Notes: generated by a model from the letters alone, not told the origin. 64,000 nucleotides of DNA from DASRDE01 sp035938175 (GCA_035938175.1 DASZHD010000053.1:43041-107040), one strand, 5' to 3'; shown: positions 15,880-24,575, numbered from the stretch's first letter. A program made the numbers and translations.

Positions 15880-17202
15880 ATGTCCACAGGTCTTCCGGTT
15901 TTTTCTGCAGACCGGTATATCGGCACGCTGTCGTCCGCGGATCTCGTCCGGCAAAACGGCAAGGTTCGCCAAGTAATCGGCGTCGTGATCGAGTCGCTCG
16001 GACCGAACATGGCTATCGGTGAAACGTGTCATATTCAGTATAAGCGCACTGCCGAACCCGTGCTCGCCGAAGTCGTAGGTTTCCGAGACAACAAGGTGCT
16101 GATTATGCCGCTGGGCGATCTGATGGGCATCGGCGCCGGCAGCGAAGTCGTCAGCTTGGGTAAACCGCTGGAAATCGGCGTGACCGATCAGTTGCTGGGA
16201 CGCGTGCTGGACGGATTGGGACATCCGATCGACGGCAAAGGGCGTATCTTCGCCGACAAGCGCGCACCGATTATCGCGGCCCCGCCGGCTGCGTTAACCC
16301 GCCGCCGCATCTCGCAACCGCTTTCGCTTGGAATCAAAGCGATCGATGGATTGATGACGTGCGGAAAGGGACAGCGCGTCGGAGTTTTTGCGGGAAGCGG
16401 CGTCGGCAAGTCGACGATTTTAGGCATGATCGCGCGCAATACCGCCGCCGACGTGAACGTGATCGCGCTGATCGGCGAGCGCGGCAAAGAAGTGCGCGAC
16501 TTCATCGAGCGCGATTTGGGTGAAGAAGGCCTCCGGCGCAGCGTGGTTGTGGTTTCTACCAGCGATCAGCCCGCGCTCGTGCGAATCAAAGCCGCGTTCG
16601 TCGCGACAACAGTCGCCGAATTCTTCCGCGATCAAGGTCTCGACGTGACGTTCATGATGGACAGTGTGACGCGGTTTGCGATGGCGCAGCGCGAAGTCGG
16701 CCTGGCCATCGGCGAACCAACCACGACGCGCGGGTATACGCCGTCCGTTTTTGCTCTGCTGCCGAAGCTGCTCGAGAGGGCGGGAACCTCTGCGGTGGGC
16801 ACGATTACCGGCTTGTATTCGGTGCTGGTGGACGGCGACGATATGAACGAACCGGTCGCCGACGCCGTTCGCTCGATTTTGGACGGCCATATCGTGCTCT
16901 CGCGTCAATTGGCGGCGGCAAATCACTATCCGGCAATCGACGTGCTCTCCAGCGTGAGCCGCGTCATGCCGGACGTCGTGGATCGCAATCATTATTCCGC
17001 GGCATCCGGCGTACGAGACGTTTTGGCGACGTACCGCGACGCGGAAGATCTGATCAATATCGGGGCGTACGTTGCCGGAAGCAATCCGCGCGTCGATCTC
17101 GCCCTTTCGAAGATCGAAGCGATTCGGCATTTCTTGAAACAGGGCATCTACGAGACTGCCGGGCTGGAACAGACCGTGCAGCAACTAATGAGCGTAGCCT
17201 AA
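15880..17202 (+). CDS. fliI: flagellum-specific export ATPase FliI
   Basis: FliI powers unfolding and early export of flagellar substrates in the type III apparatus. The 440-residue F1-beta-like ATPase has P-loop GVFAGSGVGKSTILGM, IGERGKEVRDFIE, Walker B DVTFMMDSVTRFAMAQREVG and the EPTTTRGYTPSVFALLPKLLERAG substrate-ATPase signature. The length is normal. It is placed between its regulator FliH and the chaperone FliJ. Confidence 0.97.
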   Translation: MSTGLPVFSADRYIGTLSSADLVRQNGKVRQVIGVVIESLGPNMAIGETCHIQYKRTAEPVLAEVVGFRDNKVLIMPLGDLMGIGAGSEVVSLGKPLEIGVTDQLLGRVLDGLGHPIDGKGRIFADKRAPIIAAPPAALTRRRISQPLSLGIKAIDGLMTCGKGQRVGVFAGSGVGKSTILGMIARNTAADVNVIALIGERGKEVRDFIERDLGEEGLRRSVVVVSTSDQPALVRIKAAFVATTVAEFFRDQGLDVTFMMDSVTRFAMAQREVGLAIGEPTTTRGYTPSVFALLPKLLERAGTSAVGTITGLYSVLVDGDDMNEPVADAVRSILDGHIVLSRQLAAANHYPAIDVLSSVSRVMPDVVDRNHYSAASGVRDVLATYRDAEDLINIGAYVAGSNPRVDLALSKIEAIRHFLKQGIYETAGLEQTVQQLMSVA

Positions 17203-17230
17203 TGCAAAAGCAATGCCGGCGCCGTATCAT

Positions 17231-17671
17231 ATGAAAAAATTCAAGTTCACGCTGGCTCCCGTGCTGGAGCATCGCGAGCGCATCGAGGAAGAGAAGCAGC
17301 AGGTGCTGGCGGCGCGCGTTGCCGAGTTGACTGCCGCGCAGAACGAGCTGGGGCGCTTGAATCGCGAATTCAAACGCTACTCGAACTCGCTGCGCGACGG
17401 CCACAAAACGTTGACGAGCCATCAGCTGCGCGCACACTACGCGCACTTGGAGTTTTTGGATCGCTGCATGGTCATGCAGCATGCCGCGATAACGGGATAC
17501 AAAAGCGCGGTCGATCGCGCGCGCGCAGAACTCGTCGACGCGAGTAAGGACCGCAAAGTCATCGAGAAACTCAAAAATAAACGTCTGGAACAACATCAAG
17601 CCATGGAAGCGGCATTCGAGCAAAAGGAGTTGGACGAGAATAACGCCCGCCGCTATAGGAGCACCGCATGA
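17231..17671 (+). CDS. fliJ: flagellar export chaperone FliJ
   Basis: FliJ is the coiled-coil stalk of the FliI hexamer. The 146-residue product is almost wholly helical and charged, starting with the typical KKFKFTLAPVLEHRERIEEE. The ATG at 17231 gives that canonical N-terminus; an ATG at 17213 would add MPAPYH. Its stop overlaps the next gene's start by 4 bases. Confidence 0.88.
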   Translation: MKKFKFTLAPVLEHRERIEEEKQQVLAARVAELTAAQNELGRLNREFKRYSNSLRDGHKTLTSHQLRAHYAHLEFLDRCMVMQHAAITGYKSAVDRARAELVDASKDRKVIEKLKNKRLEQHQAMEAAFEQKELDENNARRYRSTA

Positions 17672-18312
17672 TCGTCACTCGCCGCCGCCGCAAACCGTTT
17701 CCCTGGAAACGCGTCCTCGTGCCGGCCGCCGTTGCGGCGGTTTTGGCTGCGATCCTCAGCTGGGCGCCGTCCCGCAACTGGATCGCGAATGGACCGGCCG
17801 CTCCGGTTTGGCATGCGATGTCGCCGGTTACCGCTCCGCTGGCGCGCCCGTTCGACATGGCCGGTCAGATGCGGACGATCTCGGCGCAAAATGCAGAGAT
17901 TGCTTCGTTGCGTACGCAGCTCGCCGACGCGCGCGGTCAAATAGGGAACCGGGACAAGCAAATATCCGATTTGCAAACGCAGCTCAATGCCGCGCAGCAG
18001 GACGCCGCGGTTGCGAAGGCGGCAGCAAATCGCGCTCCGCGTTTGGTACGCACTGTGGCAGCAGCCGCTGCGCCCGCGCAAGGCGGAACGGATCTTTCCG
18101 CGCAAGCCTCGCCGGACATGCGGCGCACTGCGTCGGTTTGGGCCGCGATGGATGCGGACGCCGCCGCGAAAGTCGTTCAACGGCTGCCGGATGACTACGT
18201 CGCTCGTATTTTTGCGATAATGCCGCCCGATTCGGTCGGCGCGATCCTCGAGAGCGCATCGCCGGCGTACGCTGCGCGCCTGACGCGCGATCGGCCGGAA
18301 CTCGCGCACTAG
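17668..18312 (+). CDS. MotE-like protein (MgtE-N-like domain with coiled coil)
   Basis: The 214-residue protein has a basic N-terminus, one membrane helix (about 19-35), a periplasmic-type coiled coil (about 65-115), an Ala-rich linker and a C-terminal MgtE_N-like helical domain (AAKVVQRLPDDYVARIFAIMPPDSVGAILE). This architecture matches MotE, the chaperone-like partner of MotC at the end of fliFGHIJ operons in other bacteria. No motC is visible here. It overlaps fliJ by 4 bases, so it belongs to the flagellar unit. Confidence 0.75.
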   Translation: MIVTRRRRKPFPWKRVLVPAAVAAVLAAILSWAPSRNWIANGPAAPVWHAMSPVTAPLARPFDMAGQMRTISAQNAEIASLRTQLADARGQIGNRDKQISDLQTQLNAAQQDAAVAKAAANRAPRLVRTVAAAAAPAQGGTDLSAQASPDMRRTASVWAAMDADAAAKVVQRLPDDYVARIFAIMPPDSVGAILESASPAYAARLTRDRPELAH

Positions 18313-18354
18313 CGCGGGGAAGGGTTGCGGCGGTAACCGCTAAACTGCTTCCGC

Positions 18355-18936
18355 ATGAGCGCGGAAGTGATTAGCGCGTGGGCCGCTCTCGGAACGCTTG
18401 TCGTAATCGGCGCCAGCGCCGTCGCGGCGCTGATTCAGCTCCGGCACATGCGCGCCGGCAATCAACTCGAAGCACTACTCTCGCTCGAGCGTGACTTCGG
18501 CTCCCCGGCACTGCAATCGGCGCTCCTCTACATCCAAGACGCCTTGCCGGCCAGGATGGAAGATCCGGCATATCGCGCCGAGCTCGAAAAAATCGGCTAT
18601 ATCGATAGCGCGGCACACCCCGAGCTGCTGGTCTGCAATTGGTGCAACGAAATCGGGACGCTCGTCAAACATCGTCTGGTGTCGCAAGACGCGTTCATGG
18701 ACCTGTTTGCCCGGCTGATCGTCTATTGCTGGAAAAAGCTATCCCCGGCCATAGCGGTGATGCGGCGCTCTCGCGGCGATTTCCAGTATCACGATTTTGA
18801 ATTGCTGACCGTGCAGGCGGAAGACTGGCTGAGCCGCAATCCGCACGGCATGATTCCAAGGACTGCGAGGCGTATCGCCTTGGAAGATCCTTGGCGCGAA
18901 CGCGACCTCCAACAAACCAGCATTCTTCAACGATAG
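18355..18936 (+). CDS. hypothetical protein with one N-terminal membrane helix (DUF4760-like)
   Basis: The 193-residue protein begins with a single hydrophobic segment (SAWAALGTLVVIGASAVAALIQL), then a helical cytoplasmic domain with LEALLSLERDFGS, a CNWCNEIG motif and an amphipathic tail. The layout resembles DUF4760-type proteins that hang on the inner membrane, but that match is tentative. It lies 42 bases after the MotE-like gene and may be co-transcribed. Function unknown. Confidence 0.65.
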   Translation: MSAEVISAWAALGTLVVIGASAVAALIQLRHMRAGNQLEALLSLERDFGSPALQSALLYIQDALPARMEDPAYRAELEKIGYIDSAAHPELLVCNWCNEIGTLVKHRLVSQDAFMDLFARLIVYCWKKLSPAIAVMRRSRGDFQYHDFELLTVQAEDWLSRNPHGMIPRTARRIALEDPWRERDLQQTSILQR

Positions 18937-18950
18937 GGAGGGGTGTCCAA

Positions 18951-19433
18951 ATGAACTTACGGTTTACCGCTGCGCTCTTCACCGCGGCGGCTTTGCTGCT
19001 GACGGCGTGCAACGGCAGCACGAGTACGGCTCCGCCCGCGCCGCCGAACGTCTCCGGGGATTACACGGGAAGTGTTCAAGACGCACAGATGGGCTCCGGG
19101 AATGTGACCGGAACGCTCGCGCAGCACGGAAACTCTGCGGGCGGCGCCATGACGATGCCGGTATCGGGCGGGACGCTGAATTTTCAGATGTCGTTGGCCC
19201 TCTCGCCGAACAATTCGATGAGCGGCTCGATCGTCGTCAACCTGCCCAACAATGGGCCGGCGTGCACGTTCAGCACGACGGCGACTTACGACCCCACGAA
19301 CAACGTGATTAGCGGCACCTATACCGCCGTATCGAATTGCGCCGGCGATACCGGCTCGTATACGCTCAACCAGCAGTGCGTTGATACGGCGACGAGCGTT
19401 GGCCGCCGGACGATGGGCCTGCACAAATGCTAG
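18951..19433 (+). CDS. small secreted lipoprotein, beta-rich
   Basis: The 160-residue protein has a signal peptide with lipobox LLTAC (Cys20). The mature part is Gly/Ser/Thr-rich with an alternating pattern (VSGDYTGSVQDAQMGSGNVTGTL, LSPNNSMSGSIVVNLP), typical of a small beta-barrel-like fold, and it has paired cysteines. GGGAGGGG lies about 10 bases before the ATG, which sets this start over an upstream alternative. The last 68 bases overlap the convergent cyclase gene. The role is unknown. Confidence 0.75.
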   Translation: MNLRFTAALFTAAALLLTACNGSTSTAPPAPPNVSGDYTGSVQDAQMGSGNVTGTLAQHGNSAGGAMTMPVSGGTLNFQMSLALSPNNSMSGSIVVNLPNNGPACTFSTTATYDPTNNVISGTYTAVSNCAGDTGSYTLNQQCVDTATSVGRRTMGLHKC

Positions 19434-22158
19434 GCGTGCGCGAGAGCGCCTGACCTTCGTCCCAGCGCGCGCCTTCGACGAACAACCGCTCGAGATCTAC
19501 AGCATCGAAGCGCCGCTGCAGCTCCGAATAAATGTTCTCGCGCGCGGTGCGATCGGCGTGAAATCCCGACCACGCTAACGCCTCCATGCGCCGGCGCGCG
19601 AAGCCGAAGACGCGCGCGGCGTCCTCGGGCGCGCTTTCGAGCAATGCGGCCGACGAGTACAAGAGCGCAATGCTAATTGCAACCTCGTGCCGCGCGTGCA
19701 CCGCGCGCTCGAGCGCCTCGCATGCTAACGGCGCAGCCCCCGCGAAATTGCGCGCCGCGATGGCATAACCGGCCATGTTGCTGCACAAATACATCCGGTC
19801 GTCGTCGTCTGCGCAGTGCAGGCCTTCGGCCGCGATATTGAGCGCGCGCTCAAAGTTCCCGGCAGACGCTTCCGCTTCGGCCCACCATTGAAACACCAAG
19901 CACGCCTCTGCGAAATCTCCGGAAGTCTGGAGTACGGAAACTGCCTTTTGAAATTGGGCGCGTGCTTCGTCGATTTCCGACGGCGGCAGCGCGAACGCGC
20001 AGCGGCGCAGCGTCGCGGCAAATAGCCTCGGATCGATCAGTTGCTCGGCCGACTGCAGTGATTCGCGCAAAAACGGCTTCGCCTCGTCGAATCGTTCTAA
20101 ACTGGCAAGCTGCTGCGCCGTCTGCGAGAGCGCACGGACCAGTCCCCGTTCGTCGCCGGCCTCGCGAGACAGCTCGACGGCAGCCAGTGCATGCGGCAAC
20201 GCCGACGCATAGTCGCCGCGGTTGTTGAACAACATCGACAGCACGTAGTGCAGGCGCGCACGCGTAGCCGTGGGGGCACCGCCGGCCAGCGCACGAGCGC
20301 GCTCGCACCATTCGATCCCCTCATGCAATAGCGAAAGCCGCAGAAACATCGGCGCGATGTCCGCCGTCAGTTGCACCCCTAGTCGCGCCGTCTCGCCGCC
20401 CAACGAAAATTCCATCGCCGCACGGAAGTTGTCCAAGTCCGGCGCAAGCCCGGCAAGCCAATTTGGTGGCGGCGACGTATCGAATTGACGGTACGCCTGC
20501 ACTGCTTGCAGCGCAAAGAATTGCGCATGACAAAGTTGCAGTTGCGCGCCTTCGCCGGCCTCGTGCAGCTTCGTCGACGCATACTCCCGAATCGACTCGA
20601 GCAGATGATATCGCGCACTCGCCGATCCCTCGGTCTGCAGCTTGCTCCAGGCGTATTCGCGAATCGATTCGAGAAGATGGTACCGGGGGCGTTCGGTTTG
20701 CATGTCGGCGACGACCAGCGATTTATCGGCAAGGGAAGTCAGCAGGTCCACGATCGTCCACTCGTCGAGCGTATCGTCGGCGCACACCGCCGACGCGGAT
20801 TCCAGCGTGAAGCTGCCCCGAAAGACGGCCAACCGGCGAAATAGGATCTTTTCTATGTCCGTCAGCAGATCGTGGCTCCAGTCAATGAGTGCCTGGAGGG
20901 TTTGCTGCCGCGGCAGCGTGGTGCGCCCGCCGGCGGTCAACAACCGGAACCGCTGATGCAAACGCTCCGCGAGCTGTTGCGGAGATAACGCGTGCGCGCG
21001 TGCCGCCGCGAGTTCGATCGCAAGCGGAATTCCGTCAAGGTGTGCGCATATCGCCTCGACGTGCGGGCGGTTTTCCGCCGTCAATCGAAAACGCGGCGAA
21101 ACCGATTGGGCGCGCGTAACGAACAACGACATCGAGTCTTCGGGCTCGAGGGGACGCAGGCGGTACACTTGCTCCCCGTCGATATGCAACGCTTCGCGGC
21201 TCGTCGCTACGATCGTGACGTGCGAGCAGCGCTCGTGAATTGCAGCGATGCAACGCGCTGCCTCCTCCACGACGTGTTCGCAGTTGTCGACCACGATCAA
21301 CATCGTGCGGCTCTTGAGGTACTCGACCAGACTGTCCAACGCTTCCGCGTCGTTGCCTTCGCCGGCACCAACAACGGTGTTTATCGTGCTCGCTACCAGC
21401 GAGGGATCCGTCAGCGGCGCCAGGTTGACGAACCAAACGCCGTCGGTCATGCGGTCCATGCGATCCGCGGCGCATTGAAGGGCGGCGCGCGTTTTTCCGA
21501 CGCCGCCCGGTCCGGCAATCGTCAAGAGCCTGTTCTCGCGAAGCAGCGAGCGGATCTGTGCGATGTCTTGCGAGCGTCCGACGAATGCCGTGCTTTGTAC
21601 CGGCAGGTTGTTCGGTATTGCATCGAGCGTGATCAGCGGTTTGAATTTGCCGGGTAAACCGGGCGCGGAAAGTTGAAAGATCCGTTCCGGGCGTTCCAAA
21701 TCTTTCAGGCGGAACGTGCCGAGCGCAACGAGCTGCACCCCGTTGGTTAACGCGGGCTGGACTGCATCGGCGAGCGTGCCGGAAACCACGATTTGTCCGC
21801 CGTGCGCGGTGGAAAGCAGCCGCGCGACGCGGTTTACCGGCGGACCGAAAAAGTCGCCGTCGCGTTCCGCTGCATCACCCGCGTGCAACGCCATCCGTAC
21901 GTGGAGGCCTTCGATATTCTGCCAGTCGGATGCGCCAAGCCGGGTCTGCGCTGCTACGGCCGCGGCGACTGCATCGCCCGGGTCCTCGAATACTGCGCAA
22001 AACGCGTCGCCAACGGTTTTGAAAATGCGGCCGTGATGCTCTTGAATCGCGGTTCGGAGAATCCCATCGTGACGGGCGAGCGCGTCGAGCATTTCGCGCG
22101 GTCGCGTTTCCCATCGCGTCGTGCTGCCCTCGATGTCGGTGAAGAGGAATACGGGCAC
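19366..22158 (-). CDS. class III nucleotide cyclase / STAND ATPase / TPR-like fusion
   Basis: The 930 residues combine an N-terminal adenylate/guanylate cyclase domain (FLFTDIEGSTTRW with Asp8, FKTVGDAFCAVFED with Asp51, GPPVNRVARLL), a NB-ARC/LuxR-type ATPase (FVGRSQDIAQI, P-loop IAGPGGVGKTRAAL at 216-223, MLIVVDNCEHV, ATSREAL, GIPLAIELAAAR) and a long TPR-like helical tail. Such proteins are signal-sensing cyclases or transcriptional activators with an unknown effector. A 24-codon segment (YHLLESIREYA...) is repeated in tandem near residues 489-535. No DNA-binding C-terminus is seen. It is divergent from the trp leader. Confidence 0.88.
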   Translation of the reverse strand: MPVFLFTDIEGSTTRWETRPREMLDALARHDGILRTAIQEHHGRIFKTVGDAFCAVFEDPGDAVAAAVAAQTRLGASDWQNIEGLHVRMALHAGDAAERDGDFFGPPVNRVARLLSTAHGGQIVVSGTLADAVQPALTNGVQLVALGTFRLKDLERPERIFQLSAPGLPGKFKPLITLDAIPNNLPVQSTAFVGRSQDIAQIRSLLRENRLLTIAGPGGVGKTRAALQCAADRMDRMTDGVWFVNLAPLTDPSLVASTINTVVGAGEGNDAEALDSLVEYLKSRTMLIVVDNCEHVVEEAARCIAAIHERCSHVTIVATSREALHIDGEQVYRLRPLEPEDSMSLFVTRAQSVSPRFRLTAENRPHVEAICAHLDGIPLAIELAAARAHALSPQQLAERLHQRFRLLTAGGRTTLPRQQTLQALIDWSHDLLTDIEKILFRRLAVFRGSFTLESASAVCADDTLDEWTIVDLLTSLADKSLVVADMQTERPRYHLLESIREYAWSKLQTEGSASARYHLLESIREYASTKLHEAGEGAQLQLCHAQFFALQAVQAYRQFDTSPPPNWLAGLAPDLDNFRAAMEFSLGGETARLGVQLTADIAPMFLRLSLLHEGIEWCERARALAGGAPTATRARLHYVLSMLFNNRGDYASALPHALAAVELSREAGDERGLVRALSQTAQQLASLERFDEAKPFLRESLQSAEQLIDPRLFAATLRRCAFALPPSEIDEARAQFQKAVSVLQTSGDFAEACLVFQWWAEAEASAGNFERALNIAAEGLHCADDDDRMYLCSNMAGYAIAARNFAGAAPLACEALERAVHARHEVAISIALLYSSAALLESAPEDAARVFGFARRRMEALAWSGFHADRTARENIYSELQRRFDAVDLERLFVEGARWDEGQALSRTPSICAGPSSGGQRSSPYQRTAG

Positions 22159-22167
22159 GATGAATGG

Positions 22168-22197
22168 TTGCAGGAAGCTTCCCCGCGCGCCTGCAAT
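22168..22197 (+). promoter_or_regulatory. possible trp promoter
   Basis: TTGCAG (22168-22173) and TGCAAT (22192-22197) with an 18-base spacer lie between the divergent cyclase start and the trp leader peptide. The expected transcript start is about six bases before the leader ATG. The match is modest. Confidence 0.35.
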
Positions 22198-22209
22198 ACC
22201 CGCGCACCT

Positions 22210-22260
22210 ATGGTGCGTGAATTCGGCTCCTGGTGGCGACCCGCGGTACGATACCGGTGA
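22210..22260 (+). CDS. trpL: trp operon leader peptide with tandem Trp codons
   Basis: A 16-codon frame encodes MVREFGSWWRPAVRYR, with two adjacent TGG codons at residues 8-9 (22231-22236). It ends in TGA 30 bases before a terminator hairpin and directly precedes trpE. Tandem Trp codons in a short frame at this position are the signature of ribosome-mediated attenuation: the ribosome stalls when Trp-tRNA is scarce. The 3' part can form a CGGTA/TACCG hairpin. No Shine-Dalgarno is evident. Confidence 0.65.
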   Translation: MVREFGSWWRPAVRYR

Positions 22261-23609
22261 GTTCAGCGCGCCACGAAACGATTGTAAAGGCCGCCGGGAT
22301 TCACCCGGCGGTTTTTGTTTGCAGCTCGAAAACGATAGCGGCCGATACGCTGACGCCTATCGCCGCTTATCACGCGCTGGCCGCGCCAGGCGCGGCGTGC
22401 CTGTTGGAAAGCGTCGAGAGCGGCGGTAGAATCTCGCGGTACTCGTTCATCGGCCTGGACTACATCGACGCTCGTTCGTTTGAAGACGACGGAACGCTGA
22501 TCGGCGACGTCCGAGCGTTCGTCAAGAGCCACGGGCGCGATGCGCTGGTCGCTTTTTCGTACGACGCTGCCCGCACGGCCGCGCGTTTGGCGCGCCGCGC
22601 GCCTGCAGACCCTCCGATGCCGGCGGCGTACGTTGCGATTCCGCGAACCTGGCTCACCTTCGATCATTTCACCGACCGGCTGACCATTACGAGCGACGAC
22701 GATGCGCGAATATCTGCCTGCATCGAACGCCTGCTTACGGTCAAACCGACGCTCCCCGGAGACGTCCGCCCGATTTCACCGATGCGCGCGTCGATGGATC
22801 GCCGTGCGTATTTGGAGCGCGTTGCGCGCGTAAAACGGTACATCACCGACGGAGAGGTCTATCAATTGCAACTCGGCGTTCGTTTTTCCGCGGAGTTTTC
22901 GGGAAGCGCCATGGATCTGTATCGCGCGATCCGGTCGGTGAATCCCTCACCGTACATGTTTTACGTGGACGCGCCGTTCGGTCAACTGCTGGGTGCGTCG
23001 CCGGAGTTTCTGGTGCGTTTGGAAGGGCGCCGCGCGCGAATCCGGCCGCTCGCGGGAACCCGTCCGCGCGGAGCGACGGAAATTCAAGATGCCGACGTTG
23101 CGCGCGAACTGCTCGCCAACGAAAAAGAGCGCGCGGAACACGTTATGCTGGTCGACCTGGGCCGCAACGATTTGGGGACGGTTTGCGAATACGGCAGCGT
23201 CGAAGTCGCTGAACTGCTGCAGATCGAACGCTACAGCCACGTCATGCACATCGTCTCCGATTTGACCGGAACGTTGCGCGAAGATCGGGACGCGCTGGAT
23301 CTCTTCGCGTCGGGTTTTCCGGCGGGAACCGTAACCGGTACGCCAAAGATTCGCGCGATGCAGCTGATCGACGAGTTGGAACCAGTGGCTCGCGGTTTCT
23401 ATGCGGGCAGCGTTGGACGATGGACCGCAAACGGCGACTTTGATTCGTGCATCACGTTGCGCAGCATTCACGTGAAGGATTCGACCGCGCACTGGCAAGC
23501 ATCTGCGGGAATCGTTGCAGACAGCGATCCGGCCGCGGAGTATGAAGAAGTGCTGCACAAGACCAGGATTGCTCGACAGGTGCTGGGGATCGATGAACAA
23601 GTGTCATGA
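22257..23609 (+). CDS. trpE: anthranilate synthase component I
   Basis: This chorismate-utilising enzyme makes anthranilate with TrpG. About 450 residues carry the chorismate-binding blocks YQLQLGVRFSAEF, RIRPLAGTRPRG, EHVMLVDLGRNDLG, FPAGTVTGTPKIRAMQ and the C-terminal ASAGIVADSDPAAEYEE. The closely related PabB is the alternative; the Trp-codon leader favours TrpE. The GTG at 22257 overlaps the leader stop (GTGA). Translation would then run through the terminator hairpin; the family's N-terminal segment (VKAAGIHPAVFVCSSKTIAAD) is encoded there and no conventional start exists after it. Confidence 0.88.
   Translation: MSSARHETIVKAAGIHPAVFVCSSKTIAADTLTPIAAYHALAAPGAACLLESVESGGRISRYSFIGLDYIDARSFEDDGTLIGDVRAFVKSHGRDALVAFSYDAARTAARLARRAPADPPMPAAYVAIPRTWLTFDHFTDRLTITSDDDARISACIERLLTVKPTLPGDVRPISPMRASMDRRAYLERVARVKRYITDGEVYQLQLGVRFSAEFSGSAMDLYRAIRSVNPSPYMFYVDAPFGQLLGASPEFLVRLEGRRARIRPLAGTRPRGATEIQDADVARELLANEKERAEHVMLVDLGRNDLGTVCEYGSVEVAELLQIERYSHVMHIVSDLTGTLREDRDALDLFASGFPAGTVTGTPKIRAMQLIDELEPVARGFYAGSVGRWTANGDFDSCITLRSIHVKDSTAHWQASAGIVADSDPAAEYEEVLHKTRIARQVLGIDEQVS
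22291..22316 (+). terminator. trp attenuator terminator hairpin
   Basis: CCGCCGGG (22291-22298) pairs perfectly with CCCGGCGG (22304-22311) around a 5-base loop and is followed by TTTTT. An upstream CCCGCGG (22240-22246) can pair with the left arm with one bulged base, a possible antiterminator. The hairpin lies inside the open frame used by trpE, which is unusual. Confidence 0.65.
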
Positions 23610-23856
23610 TGAGAAATCGTCATGGTGAGGTATCGAACCACCCCGAGGTATCGAGGGGCTTGTTTGCAATGCGCTTACCCTTCGATTCCTCAGGGTGGTT
23701 CGATTCCTCACCATGACCATTGTCATCCTGAGGTATCGAAGGACCCCGAGGTATCGAGGGGCTTGTTTGCGATCAGAATACCCTTCGATGCCTCAGGGTG
23801 GTTCGATTCCTCACCATGACGCGATTCCTCACCATGACGCGATTCCTCACCATGAC
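23603..23856. repeat. palindromic repeat cluster between trpE and trpG
   Basis: Two 99-base copies (23619-23717 and 23722-23820) are each near-perfect palindromes: arms of 25 bases (GTCATGGTGAGG... / ...CCTCACCATGAC) with one mismatch in the first copy. Two further 18-base units GCGATTCCTCACCATGAC (23821-23838, 23839-23856) repeat the right end, and a partial left end lies at 23603-23618. An 18-base exact match to the start of copy two occurs inside imuB (61526-61543). No transposase is present; it looks like a MITE/REP-type element. Confidence 0.85.
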
Positions 23857-23876
23857 AAGCGTGAAGATAAGATAAA

Positions 23877-24461
23877 ATGAAAGTCCTCTTCGTCGATAAC
23901 TTCGACTCGTTCACTTACAACGTCGTCCATCTGCTTGCATCGCAGGGCGTAGAGCAAGACGTCTTGCTGAACGACGACCCGCGCTTGCGGCCCGAAGCGC
24001 TAGACGCGTACGACGCGCTCGTCGTCGGACCGGGGCCCGGCAATCCCGGCCAAACGCCGCAAGTGGTGGAGTTGATCCGCACTGCCGCGCAACGGCGTAT
24101 GCCGGTGTTCGGCGTGTGCTTCGGTCTGCAGGCTATCGGCGAAGCGTTCGGCGCGACGGTCGTGCACGCGCCGGTGCCGATGCACGGAAAGACGTCGCTG
24201 ATGACGCACGACGGTTGCGGCCCGTTCGCCGGAATCGATCGTCCGATCACCGCGACGCGCTATCACTCGCTCTGCTTGGAGGAAACCACCTTGCCGGCAG
24301 AGCTGGTCGTGAACGCGCGCAGCGAGGACGGCGTGGTGCAAGCCCTCAGTCACCGTTCGTTACCGATCTCCGGCGTGCAATTCCATCCCGAATCCGTACT
24401 CAGCGAGTGCGGGGATCGCATCGTCCGCAACGCGCTGCGGCTTGACAGCCCTGCCGGCTGA
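23877..24461 (+). CDS. trpG: anthranilate synthase component II (glutamine amidotransferase)
   Basis: This class I glutamine amidotransferase supplies ammonia to TrpE (and possibly PabB). The 194 residues have the catalytic triad: Cys in GVCFGLQAIGEAFG, His and Glu in VQFHPESVLS, plus the oxyanion motif VGPGPGNP. ATG follows the repeat cluster. It is separated from trpE by 267 bases of repeats rather than the usual overlap. Its 3' end holds the -35 box of the next unit. Confidence 0.93.
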   Translation: MKVLFVDNFDSFTYNVVHLLASQGVEQDVLLNDDPRLRPEALDAYDALVVGPGPGNPGQTPQVVELIRTAAQRRMPVFGVCFGLQAIGEAFGATVVHAPVPMHGKTSLMTHDGCGPFAGIDRPITATRYHSLCLEETTLPAELVVNARSEDGVVQALSHRSLPISGVQFHPESVLSECGDRIVRNALRLDSPAG

Positions 24462-24470
24462 TGATAGAGT
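24442..24470 (+). promoter_or_regulatory. promoter of the aromatic leader / DAHP synthase unit
   Basis: TTGACA (24442-24447) and TAGAGT (24465-24470) are exactly 17 bases apart. The -35 lies in the last codons of trpG. The predicted transcript start falls at about the leader-peptide ATG (24478), so this mRNA should be leaderless. Confidence 0.65.
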
Positions 24471-24477
24471 CGCTGCA

Positions 24478-24546
24478 ATGACTCTCTCGGTCGCGCGTTA
24501 TTTCTATTGGTGGTATTTTGCCGCACATGCCGTGCCGGTGAGTTGA
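24478..24546 (+). CDS. aromatic amino-acid leader peptide (YFYWWYF)
   Basis: A 22-codon frame contains the uninterrupted run Tyr-Phe-Tyr-Trp-Trp-Tyr-Phe at residues 8-14 (24499-24519), then ends AAHAVPVS. A strong terminator follows 29 bases later and a DAHP synthase gene follows that. Such a run is very unlikely by chance. It indicates attenuation that senses charging of all three aromatic tRNAs, apt for the common first enzyme of the pathway. ATG is 8 bases after the -10, so initiation would be leaderless. Confidence 0.85.
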   Translation: MTLSVARYFYWWYFAAHAVPVS

Positions 24547-24575
24547 GCGCGCGTTTCCGAAGGATACGAATCTTC

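Noticed and set aside
23619..23856. CRISPR-like array between trpE and trpG
   Set aside because: The repeats are long palindromes that abut directly, there are no unique spacers of regular length, and no cas genes are nearby.
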